Assembly (NCBI RefSeq): GCF_036226445.1
Contig: NZ_CP108474.1
Span: 7,130,001-7,194,000, forward strand
From: Streptomyces sp. NBC_01255
GTDB taxonomy: Bacteria; Actinomycetota; Actinomycetes; Streptomycetales; Streptomycetaceae
Reading direction: 5' to 3'
DNA: 64,000 nucleotides
The notes under the pieces are model-generated. The model saw only the letters and a program-made list of their open reading frames with translations, made no database searches and was not told the DNA's origin. Below, piece after piece: positions 42,756 to 57,205 of this stretch (positions within the stretch are counted from its first letter, which is position 1; the number at the start of each line of letters is the position of its first letter). Made by a program: the position numbers and the translations under genes.

Positions 42756-43790
42756 ATGCAGCACGCAGTGGGGGGCCCGCTGCCACCGCCCGAGCAGTCG
42801 CCGGGCCAGGCGCCCGGCACCGGACCCGTGGCAGGCGCCGCGCCAGGGCCCGTCGCGGGACCCGCCTCCGGGCAGGGGGGCGGCGCGCAGGGCGTGCACC
42901 CGCCCGTTCCGCCCGCGCCCCCGCAGACCGCCCCGTACCCCGTTCAGTCCGCCGGATCCCGGCTCGGCGTGCACCCCACCCTTCAGGCGGGCGCCCCCCG
43001 GCCCCCGCACCCCGCTCCGCTCCCGCACTCCGCGCCGCCCGCCCCGGGCCCCGGCGGACCGGGCTGGGGCGCCCCCGGAGCCGTACCGCAGCACTCGGCG
43101 GCCCCTCAGCACCCGGCGGCCCCGCAGCACTCGGCCCAGGCGCCGCTCCGGGCGGACCTCACCGGCCACGTCCCACTGCCTCCCGTGGGCGCGCCCGTCG
43201 CACCGCCCGTGGAGCACGGCGGGGGGACCGGCGGCGCGACCCTCGCCGTCCTGCTCATCGGCCCCGCGGGCGCGGGCAAGACGACCGTCGCCCGCCACTG
43301 GGCCCAGCGGCGCCGGGTGCCCACCGCGCACATCAGCCTCGACGACGTACGCGAGTGGGTCTGCTCCGGCTTCGCCGACCCGCAGTCCGGCTGGAACGAG
43401 CACTCCGAGGCGCAGTACCGGCTCGCCCGCCGCACCTGCGGCTTCGCCGCCCGCAACTTCCTCGCCAACGGCATCTCCTGCATCGTCGACGACGCGGTCT
43501 TCCCCGACCGGCCCGTCGTCGGCCTCGGCGGCTGGAAGCGGCACGTCGGCCCCGGCCTGCTGCCCGTCGTGCTCCTGCCGGGCCTGGAGATCGTCCTGGA
43601 GCGCAACGCCGAGCGCAGCGGCAACCGACGCCTCTCGGACGAGGAGGTCGCCGCCATCCACGGCCGGATGGCCGGCTGGTACGGCTCCGGCCTGCCGATC
43701 ATCGACAACTCCACGTACGACGTCGAGACCACCGCGCGCGTCCTCGACGACGTCCTCGCCCGCGCGATAGCGAGCCCGCCCTCCTGGTGA
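42756..43790 (+). CDS. Proline-rich P-loop kinase-like ATPase
   Basis: A 344-residue protein. The first 160 residues are low-complexity (Pro, Ala, Gly, Gln and His), with a local repeat PQHSAAPQHPAAPQHSA. The C-terminal 180 residues form a P-loop domain resembling zeta-toxin or polynucleotide-kinase-like phosphotransferases: Walker A GPAGAGKT at 169-176, SLDDVREW (Asp pair after strand 2), a FLANGISCIVDDAVFPDRP strand-loop, and a lid-like segment with Arg (ERNAERSGNRRL). No antitoxin gene is adjacent, so a toxin role is not supported. It is conserved in position in Streptomyces as far as I recall. The function is unknown and may be small-molecule or RNA-end phosphorylation. Confidence 0.82.
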   Translation: MQHAVGGPLPPPEQSPGQAPGTGPVAGAAPGPVAGPASGQGGGAQGVHPPVPPAPPQTAPYPVQSAGSRLGVHPTLQAGAPRPPHPAPLPHSAPPAPGPGGPGWGAPGAVPQHSAAPQHPAAPQHSAQAPLRADLTGHVPLPPVGAPVAPPVEHGGGTGGATLAVLLIGPAGAGKTTVARHWAQRRRVPTAHISLDDVREWVCSGFADPQSGWNEHSEAQYRLARRTCGFAARNFLANGISCIVDDAVFPDRPVVGLGGWKRHVGPGLLPVVLLPGLEIVLERNAERSGNRRLSDEEVAAIHGRMAGWYGSGLPIIDNSTYDVETTARVLDDVLARAIASPPSW

Positions 43791-43855
43791 CCCGACGGGG
43801 ACCCGGTCCCCGCACGGTCGGCCGCGCAGAACAGGCCACCGTGCCGAGCTCCTCG

Positions 43856-43861
43856 TAGGCT
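43856..43861 (+). promoter_or_regulatory. Putative -10 hexamer for a leaderless mRNA
   Basis: TAGGCT ends 6 bases before the ATG at 43868, so transcription would start on or next to the A of the start codon. The GGAG nearby is too close to the ATG to work as a Shine-Dalgarno. Confidence 0.45.
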
Positions 43862-43867
43862 CGGAGC

Positions 43868-44980
43868 ATGTCAGAGGTGTATGCGGACCGCCGTGTACGG
43901 CTGCGCGATCGGTGCGCGGCCGCGGGCAGCCCGGCGGCCCTGGTCTCCCGCCCCGCCAACGTCCGCTATCTCGCGGGCGGTTCGCCCGCGGGAGCCGTCC
44001 TGCTCATCGGCCCCGAGCCGGCCGCGGACGTCCTGCTCTGCCCCGTCGCGCCCGGCGGCGAGCCGGCCGACGGGCGGCTCGACGAGCTGCTCCGGCAACA
44101 GGTCCTGCCCGCCGGCGGGGGCGATCCGGCGGTCGCCGCCGTCGACCTCGCCCGCCGGGCGGGCGCCGACGCGCTCGCCGTCGAGGAACACGACCTGACC
44201 GTGGCCCGGCACCGCGCGATGGGCTCCGTCGCGCCCGGGCTCCACCTCGCCGACCTCGCCTGCGCCGTGGAACAGCTCAGGATCGTCAAGGACGAGGACG
44301 AGATCGCCTGCCTGCGGATCGCCGCCGAGATCGCCGACCAGGCCCTCGGCGAGCTTCTGGAGTCGATCCTGGTGGGGCGGACCGAGCGCCATCTCGCCCT
44401 GGAACTGGAGCGGCGGCTCGTCGACCACGGCGCTGACGGAGCGGCCTTCGCGACGTCGGTGGCGACCGGCCCGCACTCCGGGCGCCGAAGGCACCGGCCC
44501 ACCGACCGCCGGGTCGAGGAGGGTGATTTCCTCTCCGTCTGCCTCGGCGCCGACTACCGCGGCTACCGGTGCGAGATCGGTCGCACCTTCGTCATCGGCA
44601 CGACGCCCGCCGACTGGCAGATCGAGCTGTACGAGCTCGTCTTCGCCGCTCAGCGGGCCGGACGCGAGTCCCTCGCACCGGGCGCCGAGTACCGCGACGT
44701 GGACCGGGCGGCCCGCCAGATCCTGGACGCCGGAGGCCACGGGGAGGCCGCCGTGCCGCTCACCGGGCACGGGGTGGGGCTCGAAATCGACGAGGACCCG
44801 CAGCTCTCACCCTCGGCCATGGGTAAACTGGACGCTTGTGTGCCGGTCACCGTCGAACCGGGGGTCCACCTCCCGGGCCGGGGCGGGGTCCGGATCGATG
44901 ACACGCTCGTCGTACGCCAGGAGGCGGACGGCGGACCCGAGCTACTCACCATCACGACCAAGGAGCTGCTCGCGCTGTAA
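43868..44980 (+). CDS. M24 (Xaa-Pro aminopeptidase-like) family protein with altered metal ligands
   Basis: A 370-residue protein with the two-domain aminopeptidase P/prolidase layout: a creatinase-like N-terminal domain (1-140) and a pita-bread domain (141-370). The expected five metal ligands are changed: the first Asp is Cys225 (LSVCLGAD), the second is Glu236 (YRCEIGRTF), the last Glu is Asp344 (VRIDDT). His301 and Glu330 remain, and the substrate His of the HExP motif is Asp308. The protein may be inactive, or use one metal or another chemistry. It lies directly upstream of efp, the usual place of an M24 peptidase gene in many bacteria. Confidence 0.88.
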   Translation: MSEVYADRRVRLRDRCAAAGSPAALVSRPANVRYLAGGSPAGAVLLIGPEPAADVLLCPVAPGGEPADGRLDELLRQQVLPAGGGDPAVAAVDLARRAGADALAVEEHDLTVARHRAMGSVAPGLHLADLACAVEQLRIVKDEDEIACLRIAAEIADQALGELLESILVGRTERHLALELERRLVDHGADGAAFATSVATGPHSGRRRHRPTDRRVEEGDFLSVCLGADYRGYRCEIGRTFVIGTTPADWQIELYELVFAAQRAGRESLAPGAEYRDVDRAARQILDAGGHGEAAVPLTGHGVGLEIDEDPQLSPSAMGKLDACVPVTVEPGVHLPGRGGVRIDDTLVVRQEADGGPELLTITTKELLAL

Positions 44981-45029
44981 GGCGCGTACGCCTCCACGGT
45001 CCTACGTCAGTCCAGGAGATTCCGCAACC

Positions 45030-45596
45030 GTGGCTTCCACGAACGACCTCAAGAACGGCATGGTGCTCAAGCTCGAAGGCGGCCAGCTCTGGGCCGTCGT
45101 CGAGTTCCAGCACGTCAAGCCCGGCAAGGGCCCGGCCTTCGTGCGCACCAAGCTCAAGAACGTGCTGTCCGGCAAGGTCGTCGACAAGACCTTCAACGCC
45201 GGTGTGAAGGTCGAGACGGCCACCATCGACCGCCGCGACATGCAGTTCTCCTACATGGACGGCGACTACTTCGTCTTCATGGACATGGAGACCTACGACC
45301 AGCTGCACGTCGACCGCAAGTCGGTGGGCGACGCCGCGAACTTCCTCATCGAGGGCTTCACCGCCTCGGTCGCGCAGCACGAGGGCTCGGTGCTCTACGT
45401 CGAGCTCCCCGCCGCCGTCGTGCTGACGATCGAGCACACCGACCCGGGCGTCCAGGGCGACCGCTCCACCGGTGGCACCAAGCCCGCCAAGCTGGTGACC
45501 GGTCACGAGATCCAGGTCCCGCTCTTCATCACCACCGGTGAGAAGGTCAAGGTCGACACCCGCACCAGCGACTACCTCGGCCGGGTGAACGACTAA
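45030..45596 (+). CDS. efp: Translation elongation factor P
   Basis: A 188-residue tRNA-shaped factor that rescues ribosomes stalled at polyproline. The tip loop reads PGKGP (31-35) with Lys33 where E. coli EF-P carries its modified lysine. The palindromic PGKGP loop marks the actinobacterial subfamily reported to work without lysine modification, and no epmA- or epmB-like gene is in this window. C-terminal OB folds end [14 protein letters not shown]. The GTG at 45030 follows CAGGAG. nusB starts 2 bases after the stop. Confidence 0.97.
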   Translation: MASTNDLKNGMVLKLEGGQLWAVVEFQHVKPGKGPAFVRTKLKNVLSGKVVDKTFNAGVKVETATIDRRDMQFSYMDGDYFVFMDMETYDQLHVDRKSVGDAANFLIEGFTASVAQHEGSVLYVELPAAVVLTIEHTDPGVQGDRSTGGTKPAKLVTGHEIQVPLFITTGEKVKVDTRTSDYLGRVND

Positions 45597-45598
45597 CC

Positions 45599-46036
45599 GT
45601 GGCCGCTCGGAGCAAGGCCCGCAAGCGCGCCTTCCAGATCCTCTTCGAGGCCGACCAGCGCGACGCCTCCGTCCAGGAGGTCCTCGCGGACCAGGTCCGG
45701 CTCGCGCGGTCGGACGACCGTCAGCCGCCGGTCACCGACTTCACCATGCAGCTGGTCGAGGGGTACGCGGCGCACATCCACCGCATCGACGAGCTCATCG
45801 CCACCTACGCGGTGGACTGGGACCTCGACCGGATGCCGGTCGCCGACCGGAACATCGTGCGCCTCGGTGCGTACGAGCTGATCTGGGAGGACGGGACGCC
45901 GGACGCGGTCGCGATCGACGAAGCGGTCCAGCTCGCCAAGGAGTTCTCCACCGACGAGTCCCCGAACTTCGTCAACGGCCTGCTGGCGCGCTTCAAGGAC
46001 TTGAAGCCGCGCCTCCGCCGGGACGCGGACGTCTGA
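45599..46036 (+). CDS. nusB: Transcription antitermination factor NusB
   Basis: A 145-residue all-helical protein that binds boxA RNA with S10 in rRNA antitermination complexes. The N-terminal basic ARSKARKRAFQILFEADQRD and the later VDWDLDRMPVADRNIVRLGAYEL match the family. Length is typical. It starts with GTG 2 bases after efp and is followed by a 20-bp hairpin. Confidence 0.96.
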   Translation: MAARSKARKRAFQILFEADQRDASVQEVLADQVRLARSDDRQPPVTDFTMQLVEGYAAHIHRIDELIATYAVDWDLDRMPVADRNIVRLGAYELIWEDGTPDAVAIDEAVQLAKEFSTDESPNFVNGLLARFKDLKPRLRRDADV

Positions 46037-46056
46037 GTCCGCAGCCCGTCACCGGC

Positions 46057-46100
46057 CGCCGAAGGGGCCCGCAGCGCTCACGCTGCGGGCCCCTTCGGCG
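46057..46100 (+). terminator. Strong terminator after nusB
   Basis: A perfect 20-bp inverted repeat with loop CTCA (arms 46057-46076 and 46081-46100), 20 bases after the nusB stop. Confidence 0.92.
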
Positions 46101-46173
46101 TGTCCGGGCACTCCGGGGCACCGGAGGGCTCCGGAGGCCCTGAGCGGCCCGTACAGGCCGGAGAAAGCACCGA

Positions 46174-46203
46174 GCCCGTGGACGTCGGATGACGTCCACG
46201 GGC
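46174..46203 (-). terminator. Terminator of bldD
   Basis: A perfect 13-bp stem (GCCCGTGGACGTC, loop GGAT), 45 bases beyond the bldD stop on the minus strand. Confidence 0.82.
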
Positions 46204-46248
46204 CCGGCGGTACGTTTCTGCTGGTGCCTCGGAAGGGCAGCGGAAGGG

Positions 46249-46749
46249 TCAGTTCTCCTCGTGGGCGACCGCGCGGCGCGCGTCCGCGTCGAGGACGCCC
46301 CAGCTGATCAGCTGCTCGGTGAGGACCGAGGGGGACTGGTCGTAGATGACGGCCAGGGTGCGCAGGTCGTCCTGGCGGATCGACAGCACCTTGCCGTTGT
46401 AGTCGCCGCGCTGCGACTGGATCGTCGCCGCGTAGCGCTGGAGGGGGCCGGCCTTCTCCTGGGGGACGTGCGCGAGGCGCTCCAGGTCCAGGACCAGCTT
46501 CGGCGGCGGCTCGGCGGCCCCGCCCGGGGTCGTGCCCGGCAGGAGCTCCTGCACCGGCACCCCGTAGAAGTCGGCCAGCTCGGCGAGACGCTGCACGGTC
46601 ACCGCGCGGTCACCACGCTCGTACGACCCGACGACCACGGCCTTCCAGCGGCCCTGGGACTTCTCCTCCACCCCGTGGAGGGAAAGACCCTGCTGGGTGC
46701 GGATGGCACGGAGTTTGGCCCCGAGCTGCTTTGCGTATTCGCTGGACAT
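46249..46749 (-). CDS. bldD: Developmental master repressor BldD
   Basis: A 166-residue transcription factor that represses sporulation genes during vegetative growth. The N-terminal XRE-type HTH spans about 5-70 (LGAKLRAIRTQQGLSLHGVEEKS region). The C-terminal domain holds the cyclic-di-GMP signature RxD-x8-RxxD exactly: R114, D116, R125 and D128, the residues known from S. coelicolor BldD. Binding of tetrameric c-di-GMP bridges two C-terminal domains and makes the DNA-binding dimer. The gene is divergent from pyrR; its promoter and likely operator are visible at 46800-46838, fitting the known autoregulation of bldD. Confidence 0.97.
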   Translation of the reverse strand: MSSEYAKQLGAKLRAIRTQQGLSLHGVEEKSQGRWKAVVVGSYERGDRAVTVQRLAELADFYGVPVQELLPGTTPGGAAEPPPKLVLDLERLAHVPQEKAGPLQRYAATIQSQRGDYNGKVLSIRQDDLRTLAVIYDQSPSVLTEQLISWGVLDADARRAVAHEEN

Positions 46750-46799
46750 AACGCTCCCGGACGCTGTGACGACATGCGGCTGCGCCGCGCGGCTGGTAA

Positions 46800-46838
46800 C
46801 TCACTGTGAGGTTACGCAGCGTTACGCTTGCCCGTCAA
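46800..46838 (-). promoter_or_regulatory. bldD promoter with overlapping palindrome
   Basis: On the minus strand, TTGACG (plus 46833-46838) and TAACCT (plus 46809-46814) are 18 bases apart, a good vegetative promoter. The palindrome CTCACTGTGAG (plus 46800-46810), with BldD-type GTGA/TCAC half-sites, covers the end of the -10 and the start region. GTTACGC is repeated at 46811-46817 and 46821-46827 in the spacer. Confidence 0.6.
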
Positions 46839-46923
46839 GCCGAAAGGTCCGTACCGCCCCCTCCCGGGGGACGTCGCCCGGGGTGACGGCGGGGGCGTCG
46901 GAGGCGCGACCGCTCGCCCCTGG

Positions 46924-46929
46924 TAGTGT
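46924..46929 (+). promoter_or_regulatory. Putative -10 element of the pyr operon
   Basis: TAGTGT lies 65 bases before the pyrR ATG and just upstream of the PyrR-binding loop, so a transcript starting near 46936 would include the whole loop. Confidence 0.45.
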
Positions 46930-46944
46930 GAGTCGCGCAAATCC

Positions 46945-47558
<614 letters not shown>

Positions 47559-47579
47559 CCGGACCGGCTTCCCCGCGGG

Positions 47580-47597
47580 GCAGGGGCACACCCCTGC
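47580..47597 (+). terminator. Small hairpin between pyrR and pyrB
   Basis: GCAGGGG, loop CACA, CCCCTGC: a perfect 7-bp stem next to the palindrome CCCCGCGGGG (47571-47580). It may be a weak attenuator or an mRNA-processing signal inside the operon. Confidence 0.4.
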
Positions 47598-47642
47598 GCC
47601 CCCGCATGCCCTCGCACCTCCCCACCACGGAGAGAAACCCCG

Positions 47643-48632
47643 ATGATGCGTCACCTCATCTCGGCCGCCGACCTCACCCGCGACGACGCCGTCCTGATCC
47701 TCGACACCGCCGAGGAGATGGCCCGGGTGGCCGACCGGCCCATCAAGAAGCTGCCGGCCCTGCGCGGCCGGACCATCTGCAACCTGTTCTTCGAGGACTC
47801 CACCCGGACCCGGATCTCCTTCGAGGCCGCCGAGAAGCGCCTCTCCGCCGACGTGATCAACTTCGCGGCCAAGGGCTCCAGCGTCTCGAAGGGCGAGTCC
47901 CTCAAGGACACCGCGCAGACCCTTGAGGCCATGGGCGTCGACGCGGTCGTCATCCGGCACGGCGCCTCCGGCGCCCCGTACCGCCTCGCCACCTCCGGCT
48001 GGATCGACGCCCCCGTCGTCAACGCCGGCGACGGCACCCACCAGCACCCCACCCAGGCCCTCCTGGACGCCTTCACCATGCGCCGCCGGCTGGTCGGCCG
48101 TGACGCGGGCCTCGGCAAGGACCTGGCCGGCCGGCGCATCACGATCGTCGGCGACGTCCTGCACAGCCGGGTCGCCCGCTCCAACGTCGACCTGCTGCAC
48201 ACCCTCGGCGCCGAGGTCACCCTGGTGGCCCCGCCGACCCTCGTCCCCGTCGGCGTCGAGACCTGGCCCTGCGAGATCTCGTACGACCTCGACCGGGTGC
48301 TGCCGAAGTCCGACGCGGTGATGATGCTGCGTGTGCAGCGAGAGCGGATGAACGCCGCCTTCTTCCCCACCGAGCGCGAGTACTCGCGCCGGTACGGGCT
48401 CGACGGCGACCGGATGGCGAAGATGCCCGAGCACGCCATCGTCATGCACCCCGGACCCATGGTCCGCGGCATGGAGATCACCGCCGAGGTCGCCGACTCC
48501 GACCGCTGCACGGTGATCGAGCAGGTCGCCAACGGCGTCTCGATCCGGATGGCCGTCCTCTACCTGCTGCTCGGCGGCAACGACTCCGCCGCCACCGCCC
48601 CCAGCACCACCCGCACCGAGGAGAGCAAGTAA
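47643..48632 (+). CDS. pyrB: Aspartate carbamoyltransferase catalytic chain
   Basis: A 329-residue enzyme joining carbamoyl phosphate and aspartate. The carbamoyl-phosphate motif [12 protein letters not shown], the [12 protein letters not shown] loop and [11 protein letters not shown] are conserved. No regulatory pyrI gene is nearby. The start is at ATG 47643, with a second ATG in the next codon; GGAGAG lies upstream. pyrC starts 2 bases after the stop. Confidence 0.97.
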   Translation: MMRHLISAADLTRDDAVLILDTAEEMARVADRPIKKLPALRGRTICNLFFEDSTRTRISFEAAEKRLSADVINFAAKGSSVSKGESLKDTAQTLEAMGVDAVVIRHGASGAPYRLATSGWIDAPVVNAGDGTHQHPTQALLDAFTMRRRLVGRDAGLGKDLAGRRITIVGDVLHSRVARSNVDLLHTLGAEVTLVAPPTLVPVGVETWPCEISYDLDRVLPKSDAVMMLRVQRERMNAAFFPTEREYSRRYGLDGDRMAKMPEHAIVMHPGPMVRGMEITAEVADSDRCTVIEQVANGVSIRMAVLYLLLGGNDSAATAPSTTRTEESK

Positions 48633-48634
48633 TC

Positions 48635-49921
48635 ATGAGCAAGATCCTTATCCGTGGTGCGCAGGTGCTCGGCGGCGAGGCCCAGGACGTCCTGATCGAC
48701 GGCGAGACCATCGCAGCGGTCGGTACGGGCCTGTCGGCCGAGGGCGCGACGGTCATCGAGGCCGAGGGGCAGATCCTGCTGCCCGGCCTGGTCGACCTCC
48801 ACACCCACCTGCGCGAGCCCGGCCGCGAGGACTCCGAGACCGTCCTCACCGGCACCCGCGCCGCCGCCTCCGGCGGCTACACCGCCGTCTTCGCCATGGC
48901 CAACACCCACCCGGTCGCCGACACCGCCGGTGTCGTCGAGCAGGTCTACCGGCTCGGCAAGGAGTCCGGCTACTGCGACGTCCAGCCCATCGGCGCCGTC
49001 ACCGTCGGCCTGGAGGGCAAGAAGCTCGCCGAGCTCGGCGCCATGCACGACTCCGCCGCCGGCGTCACCGTCTTCTCCGACGACGGCAAGTGCGTCGACG
49101 ACGCCGTGATCATGCGCCGGGCCCTGGAGTACGTGAAGGCCTTCGGCGGCGTCGTCGCCCAGCACGCCCAGGAGCCCCGCCTCACCGAGGGCGCCCAGAT
49201 GAACGAGGGCATCGTCTCCGCCGAGCTCGGCCTCGGCGGCTGGCCGGCCGTCGCCGAGGAGTCGATCATCGCGCGCGACGTCCTCCTCGCCGAGCACGTC
49301 GGCTCCCGCGTCCACATCTGCCACCTCTCCACCGCCGGCTCCGTCGAGATCGTCCGCTGGGCCAAGGCCCGCGGCATCGACGTCACCGCCGAGGTCACCC
49401 CGCACCACCTCCTCCTCACGGACGAGCTGGTCCGCTCGTACAACCCCGTCTACAAGGTCAACCCGCCGCTGCGCACCGAGAAGGACGTCCTCGCGCTGCG
49501 CGAGGCGCTGGCCGACGGCACGATCGACATCGTCGCCACCGACCACGCCCCGCACCCGCACGAGGACAAGGACTGCGAGTGGGCCGCCGCCGCCATGGGC
49601 ATGGTCGGCCTGGAGACCGCCCTCTCCGTCGTCCAGCAGACGATGGTCGAGACCGGCCTCCTCGACTGGGCCGGCGTCGCCGACCGCATGTCCTTCGCCC
49701 CGGCCCGCATCGGACAGGCCAAGGGCCACGGACGCCCCGTCTCGGCTGGTGAGCCCGCGAACCTGACGCTGGTCGATCCGGCTTACCGTGGTGTCGTGGA
49801 CCCCGCGGACTTCGCCTCCCGCAGCCGCAACACCCCCTACGAGGGCCGTGAGCTGCCGGGACGCGTCACCCACACCATCCTGCGGGGCCGGGCAACGGTC
49901 GTGGACGGGAAGCTGGCGTGA
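48635..49921 (+). CDS. pyrC: Dihydroorotase
   Basis: A 428-residue type I dihydroorotase of the amidohydrolase superfamily. The metal-binding [10 protein letters not shown], a [11 protein letters not shown] strand, EVTPHHLLL and the [12 protein letters not shown] segment are all in place, supporting an active enzyme. Length is normal for the pyrC class found in actinobacteria. The final TGA overlaps the GTG of the membrane-protein gene by four bases. Confidence 0.97.
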   Translation: MSKILIRGAQVLGGEAQDVLIDGETIAAVGTGLSAEGATVIEAEGQILLPGLVDLHTHLREPGREDSETVLTGTRAAASGGYTAVFAMANTHPVADTAGVVEQVYRLGKESGYCDVQPIGAVTVGLEGKKLAELGAMHDSAAGVTVFSDDGKCVDDAVIMRRALEYVKAFGGVVAQHAQEPRLTEGAQMNEGIVSAELGLGGWPAVAEESIIARDVLLAEHVGSRVHICHLSTAGSVEIVRWAKARGIDVTAEVTPHHLLLTDELVRSYNPVYKVNPPLRTEKDVLALREALADGTIDIVATDHAPHPHEDKDCEWAAAAMGMVGLETALSVVQQTMVETGLLDWAGVADRMSFAPARIGQAKGHGRPVSAGEPANLTLVDPAYRGVVDPADFASRSRNTPYEGRELPGRVTHTILRGRATVVDGKLA

Positions 49922-50493
49922 CACCACTCATCGCAATCGCCGCAGAGGCAGCGGATCAGAAGTCGGCGGAAGTGACCGACTGGGCCGGCCGGATCGGCTG
50001 GGTCGCCGGACTGCTGCTCTTCGTCGTCCTCGTCTACTGGCTGATGCGCCAGGGCTGGAAGTGGCGCGGCAGCCTCCAGTCGGACCTGCCCGAACTCCCC
50101 ACCGCGCCGGAGGCTCCCGGAGCGGCGAAACTGACTCTCAGCGGGCGCTACCACGGGTCCACGACGGCCGGGCAGTGGCTCGACCGGATCGTCGCCCACG
50201 GCCTCGGCACCCGCAGCCGCGTCGAGCTCACGCTCACCGACGCCGGAATCACGGTCGTACGCCCCGGGGCGAACGACTTCTTCATCCCGACGGACGCCCT
50301 GCGCGAGGCCCGCCTCGACAAGGGCATCGCCGGCAAGGTCCTCGCCGAGGGCGGCCTGCTGATCGTCACCTGGGCCCACGGCGAGAAGCTGCTCGACTCC
50401 GGCTTCCGCTCCGACCGGGCGGCCGAGCACACCGCCTGGGTCGAGGCCCTCAACTCCATGAACAACACCACGACGGAAGGCATCGCACGATGA
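49918..50493 (+). CDS. Conserved membrane protein of the pyr operon
   Basis: A 191-residue protein with an amphipathic N-terminus, one strong transmembrane helix (about 26-46, [21 protein letters not shown]) and a cytoplasmic beta-rich domain of about 130 residues that resembles a PH-like fold ([47 protein letters not shown]). Function unknown. It overlaps pyrC upstream and carA downstream, so its ratio to the pathway enzymes is fixed. A membrane-protein gene occupies the same slot in the mycobacterial pyr operon, which suggests a conserved role, perhaps tethering or regulation; that is inference. Confidence 0.85.
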   Translation: MTPLIAIAAEAADQKSAEVTDWAGRIGWVAGLLLFVVLVYWLMRQGWKWRGSLQSDLPELPTAPEAPGAAKLTLSGRYHGSTTAGQWLDRIVAHGLGTRSRVELTLTDAGITVVRPGANDFFIPTDALREARLDKGIAGKVLAEGGLLIVTWAHGEKLLDSGFRSDRAAEHTAWVEALNSMNNTTTEGIAR

Positions 50494-51630
50494 CGACCTC
50501 CACAAGGGGAGCCGCCAAGACTCCCGCCGTACTCGTCCTGGAGGACGGCCGCATCTTCCGCGGCCGCGCCTACGGGGCCGTGGGGGAGACCTTCGGCGAG
50601 GCCGTGTTCTCCACCGGCATGACCGGCTACCAGGAGACCCTCACCGACCCGTCGTACCACCGCCAGGTGGTCGTCATGACCGCCCCGCACGTCGGCAACA
50701 CCGGCGTCAACGACGAAGACCCCGAGTCCGGCCGCATCTGGGTCTCCGGCTACGTCGTCCGCGACCCCGCCCGCGTCTCCTCCAACTGGCGCGCCCGGCG
50801 CTCGCTGGACGAGGAGCTGGAGCGCCAGGGCGTCGTCGGCATCTCCGGCATCGACACCCGCGCCCTCACCCGCCACCTGCGCGAGCGCGGCGCCATGCGC
50901 GTCGGCATCTTCTCCGGCGACGCCTGGACCGGCATCCGCGACGAGGCCCTCCTCGCGAAGGTTCAGCAGCAGCCCCAGATGAAGGGCGCGAACCTCTCCG
51001 CAGAGGTCGCCACCAAGGAGACGTACGTCGTCCCCGCGATCGGTACGAGGAAGTTCACCGTCGCCGCTGTCGACCTCGGCATCAAGGGCATGACCCCGCA
51101 CCGGATGGCCGAGCGCGGCATCGAGGTCCACGTGCTGCCCGCCACCGCCACCGCCGAGGACATCTACGCGGTGAACCCGGACGGCGTCTTCTTCTCCAAC
51201 GGCCCGGGCGACCCGGCCACCGCCGACGGCCCCGTCGCCGTCATGCGCGCCGTCCTGGAGCGCAAGACCCCGCTCTTCGGCATCTGCTTCGGCAACCAGA
51301 TCCTCGGTCGCGCCCTCGGCTTCGGCACCTACAAGCTGAAGTACGGCCACCGCGGCATCAACCAGCCGGTCCAGGACCGCACCACGGGCAAGGTCGAGGT
51401 CACCGCGCACAACCACGGCTTCGCCGTCGACGCGCCCCTCGACAAGGTCTCCGACACCCCCTACGGGCGCGCCGAGGTCTCCCATGTCTGCCTGAACGAC
51501 CAGGTCGTCGAAGGTCTCCGGCTGCTCGACCAGCCGGCCTTCTCCGTCCAGTACCACCCCGAGGCGGCCGCGGGCCCGCACGACGCCGCGTACCTCTTCG
51601 ACCGTTTCGTATCGCTGATGGAGGCCGAGC

Positions 51631-51638
<8 letters not shown>
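50490..51638 (+). CDS. carA: Carbamoyl phosphate synthase small subunit
   Basis: A 382-residue glutaminase subunit that supplies ammonia to CarB for pyrimidine and arginine synthesis. The N-terminal CarA domain ([20 protein letters not shown]) is followed by the class I amidotransferase with catalytic Cys in [11 protein letters not shown] and the His/Glu pair in [12 protein letters not shown]. The ATG overlaps the upstream TGA and the end overlaps carB by eight bases. Confidence 0.97.
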
Positions 51639-54939
<3,301 letters not shown>

Positions 54940-54955
54940 CAGCCCGTACGAAGCA

Positions 54956-54986
54956 GGGGGACACCGGAAACACCGCGGTGTCCCCC
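54956..54986 (+). terminator. Hairpin between carB and pyrD
   Basis: A perfect 11-bp stem (GGGGGACACCG, 9-base loop) followed by CTCTTC. It lies inside an otherwise continuous pyr operon and may lower expression of pyrD and pyrF or define a second unit. Confidence 0.65.
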
Positions 54987-55014
54987 TCTTCATGAGCACA
55001 CCTGGATCTCCCGC

Positions 55015-56120
<1,106 letters not shown>

Positions 56121-56124
<4 letters not shown>

Positions 56125-56957
56125 CCCTCTCCTTCGGCACCCGCCTGCGCTCCGCCATGGACGAGCGCGGCCCGCTCTGCGTCGGCATCGACCCGCACGC
56201 CGCCCTGCTCGACTCCTGGGGCCTGACCGACGACATCGCCGGCCTGGAGCGCTTCACCTTCACGGTCGTCGAGGCGCTCGCCGGCACCGTCGCCGTCTTC
56301 AAGCCGCAGGCCGCCTTCTTCGAGCGCTTCGGCTCGCGCGGCATCGCCGTCCTGGAGCGCGCCGTCGCCGACGTGCGCGCCGAGGGCGGCCTGGTCGTCA
56401 TGGACGCCAAGCGCGGCGACATCGGCTCCACGATGGCCGCGTACGCGGAGGCGTTCCTCCGCAAGGACTCCCCGCTCTTCTCCGACGCGCTGACGGTCTC
56501 CCCGTACCTCGGCTACGGCTCCCTGAAGCCGGCCGTCGACCTGGCCCGGGAGTCCGGTGCCGGTCTCTTCGTGCTGGCGCTCACCTCGAACCCGGAGGGT
56601 GCGGAGGTCCAGCGGGCCGTCCGCGCGGACGGGCGCACCATCGGCGCGACCATGCTGGCGCACCTCGCCGAGGAGAACGCGGGGGAGACCCCCATGGGCT
56701 CCTTCGGCGCGGTCGTCGGTGCCACGCTCGGCGACCTGTCCTCGTTCGACCTGGACATCAACGGCCCGCTTCTCGCGCCCGGCATCGGCGCCCAGGGCGC
56801 GACCCCGGCCGACCTCCCCGCCGTCTTCGGCGCGGCCGTCCGCAACGTCGTCCCGAACGTCAGTCGGGGTGTTCTCCGTCACGGTCCGGACGTGTCCGCC
56901 CTGCGGGCCTCGGCGGCCCGGTACGCGGACGAGATCCGCGCGGCCGTCGGCGCGTGA
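56121..56957 (+). CDS. pyrF: Orotidine 5'-phosphate decarboxylase
   Basis: A 278-residue TIM-barrel enzyme that makes UMP, the final step of the operon's pathway. The catalytic MDAKRGDIGSTM motif is the longer-type (mycobacterial group) sequence. Length of about 275 residues fits that group rather than the 230-residue E. coli type. pyrE (orotate phosphoribosyltransferase) is not in this window and must be elsewhere. A region with two hairpins follows. Confidence 0.96.
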
Positions 56958-57042
56958 GCGCGTTTCCGCCGGGCTCGCGGTCAATCCGCAGGTCGGAGCG
57001 GATCGGCCCGCGGGATCGGCCGTGAATCGGCCGTGAATCGGT

Positions 57043-57067
57043 CCGGCGAGAGGAACCGTCTCGCCGG
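57043..57067 (+). terminator. Hairpin downstream of pyrF
   Basis: CCGGCGAGA, 7-base loop, TCTCGCCGG: a perfect 9-bp stem about 85 bases after the pyrF stop. Confidence 0.6.
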
Positions 57068-57115
57068 CCGTCTCACTACTTGACGAAAACTTGGCTCAAA
57101 ACCGGGTCGTTATGC

Positions 57116-57157
57116 CGGAAAAGTCCTGGTCGGTCGATGCTGACCAGGACTTTTCCG
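57116..57157 (+). terminator. Strong hairpin with A/T-rich base, upstream of sIHF
   Basis: A perfect 16-bp stem (CGGAAAAGTCCTGGTC, 10-base loop) with AAAA on the left arm and TTTT on the right. It is likely the main terminator of the pyr operon, insulating the sIHF promoter just downstream. Confidence 0.75.
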
Positions 57158-57205
57158 CTGTTCTCGCTGACTGGAGCGGCCTCGGCCGCTAGTCTCCGGG
57201 GCAGA

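Noticed and set aside
42756..43790. Zeta-type toxin of a toxin-antitoxin system
   Set aside because: The P-loop domain is only loosely similar, and there is no small antitoxin gene next to it; the flanks are the aro terminator and an M24 gene.
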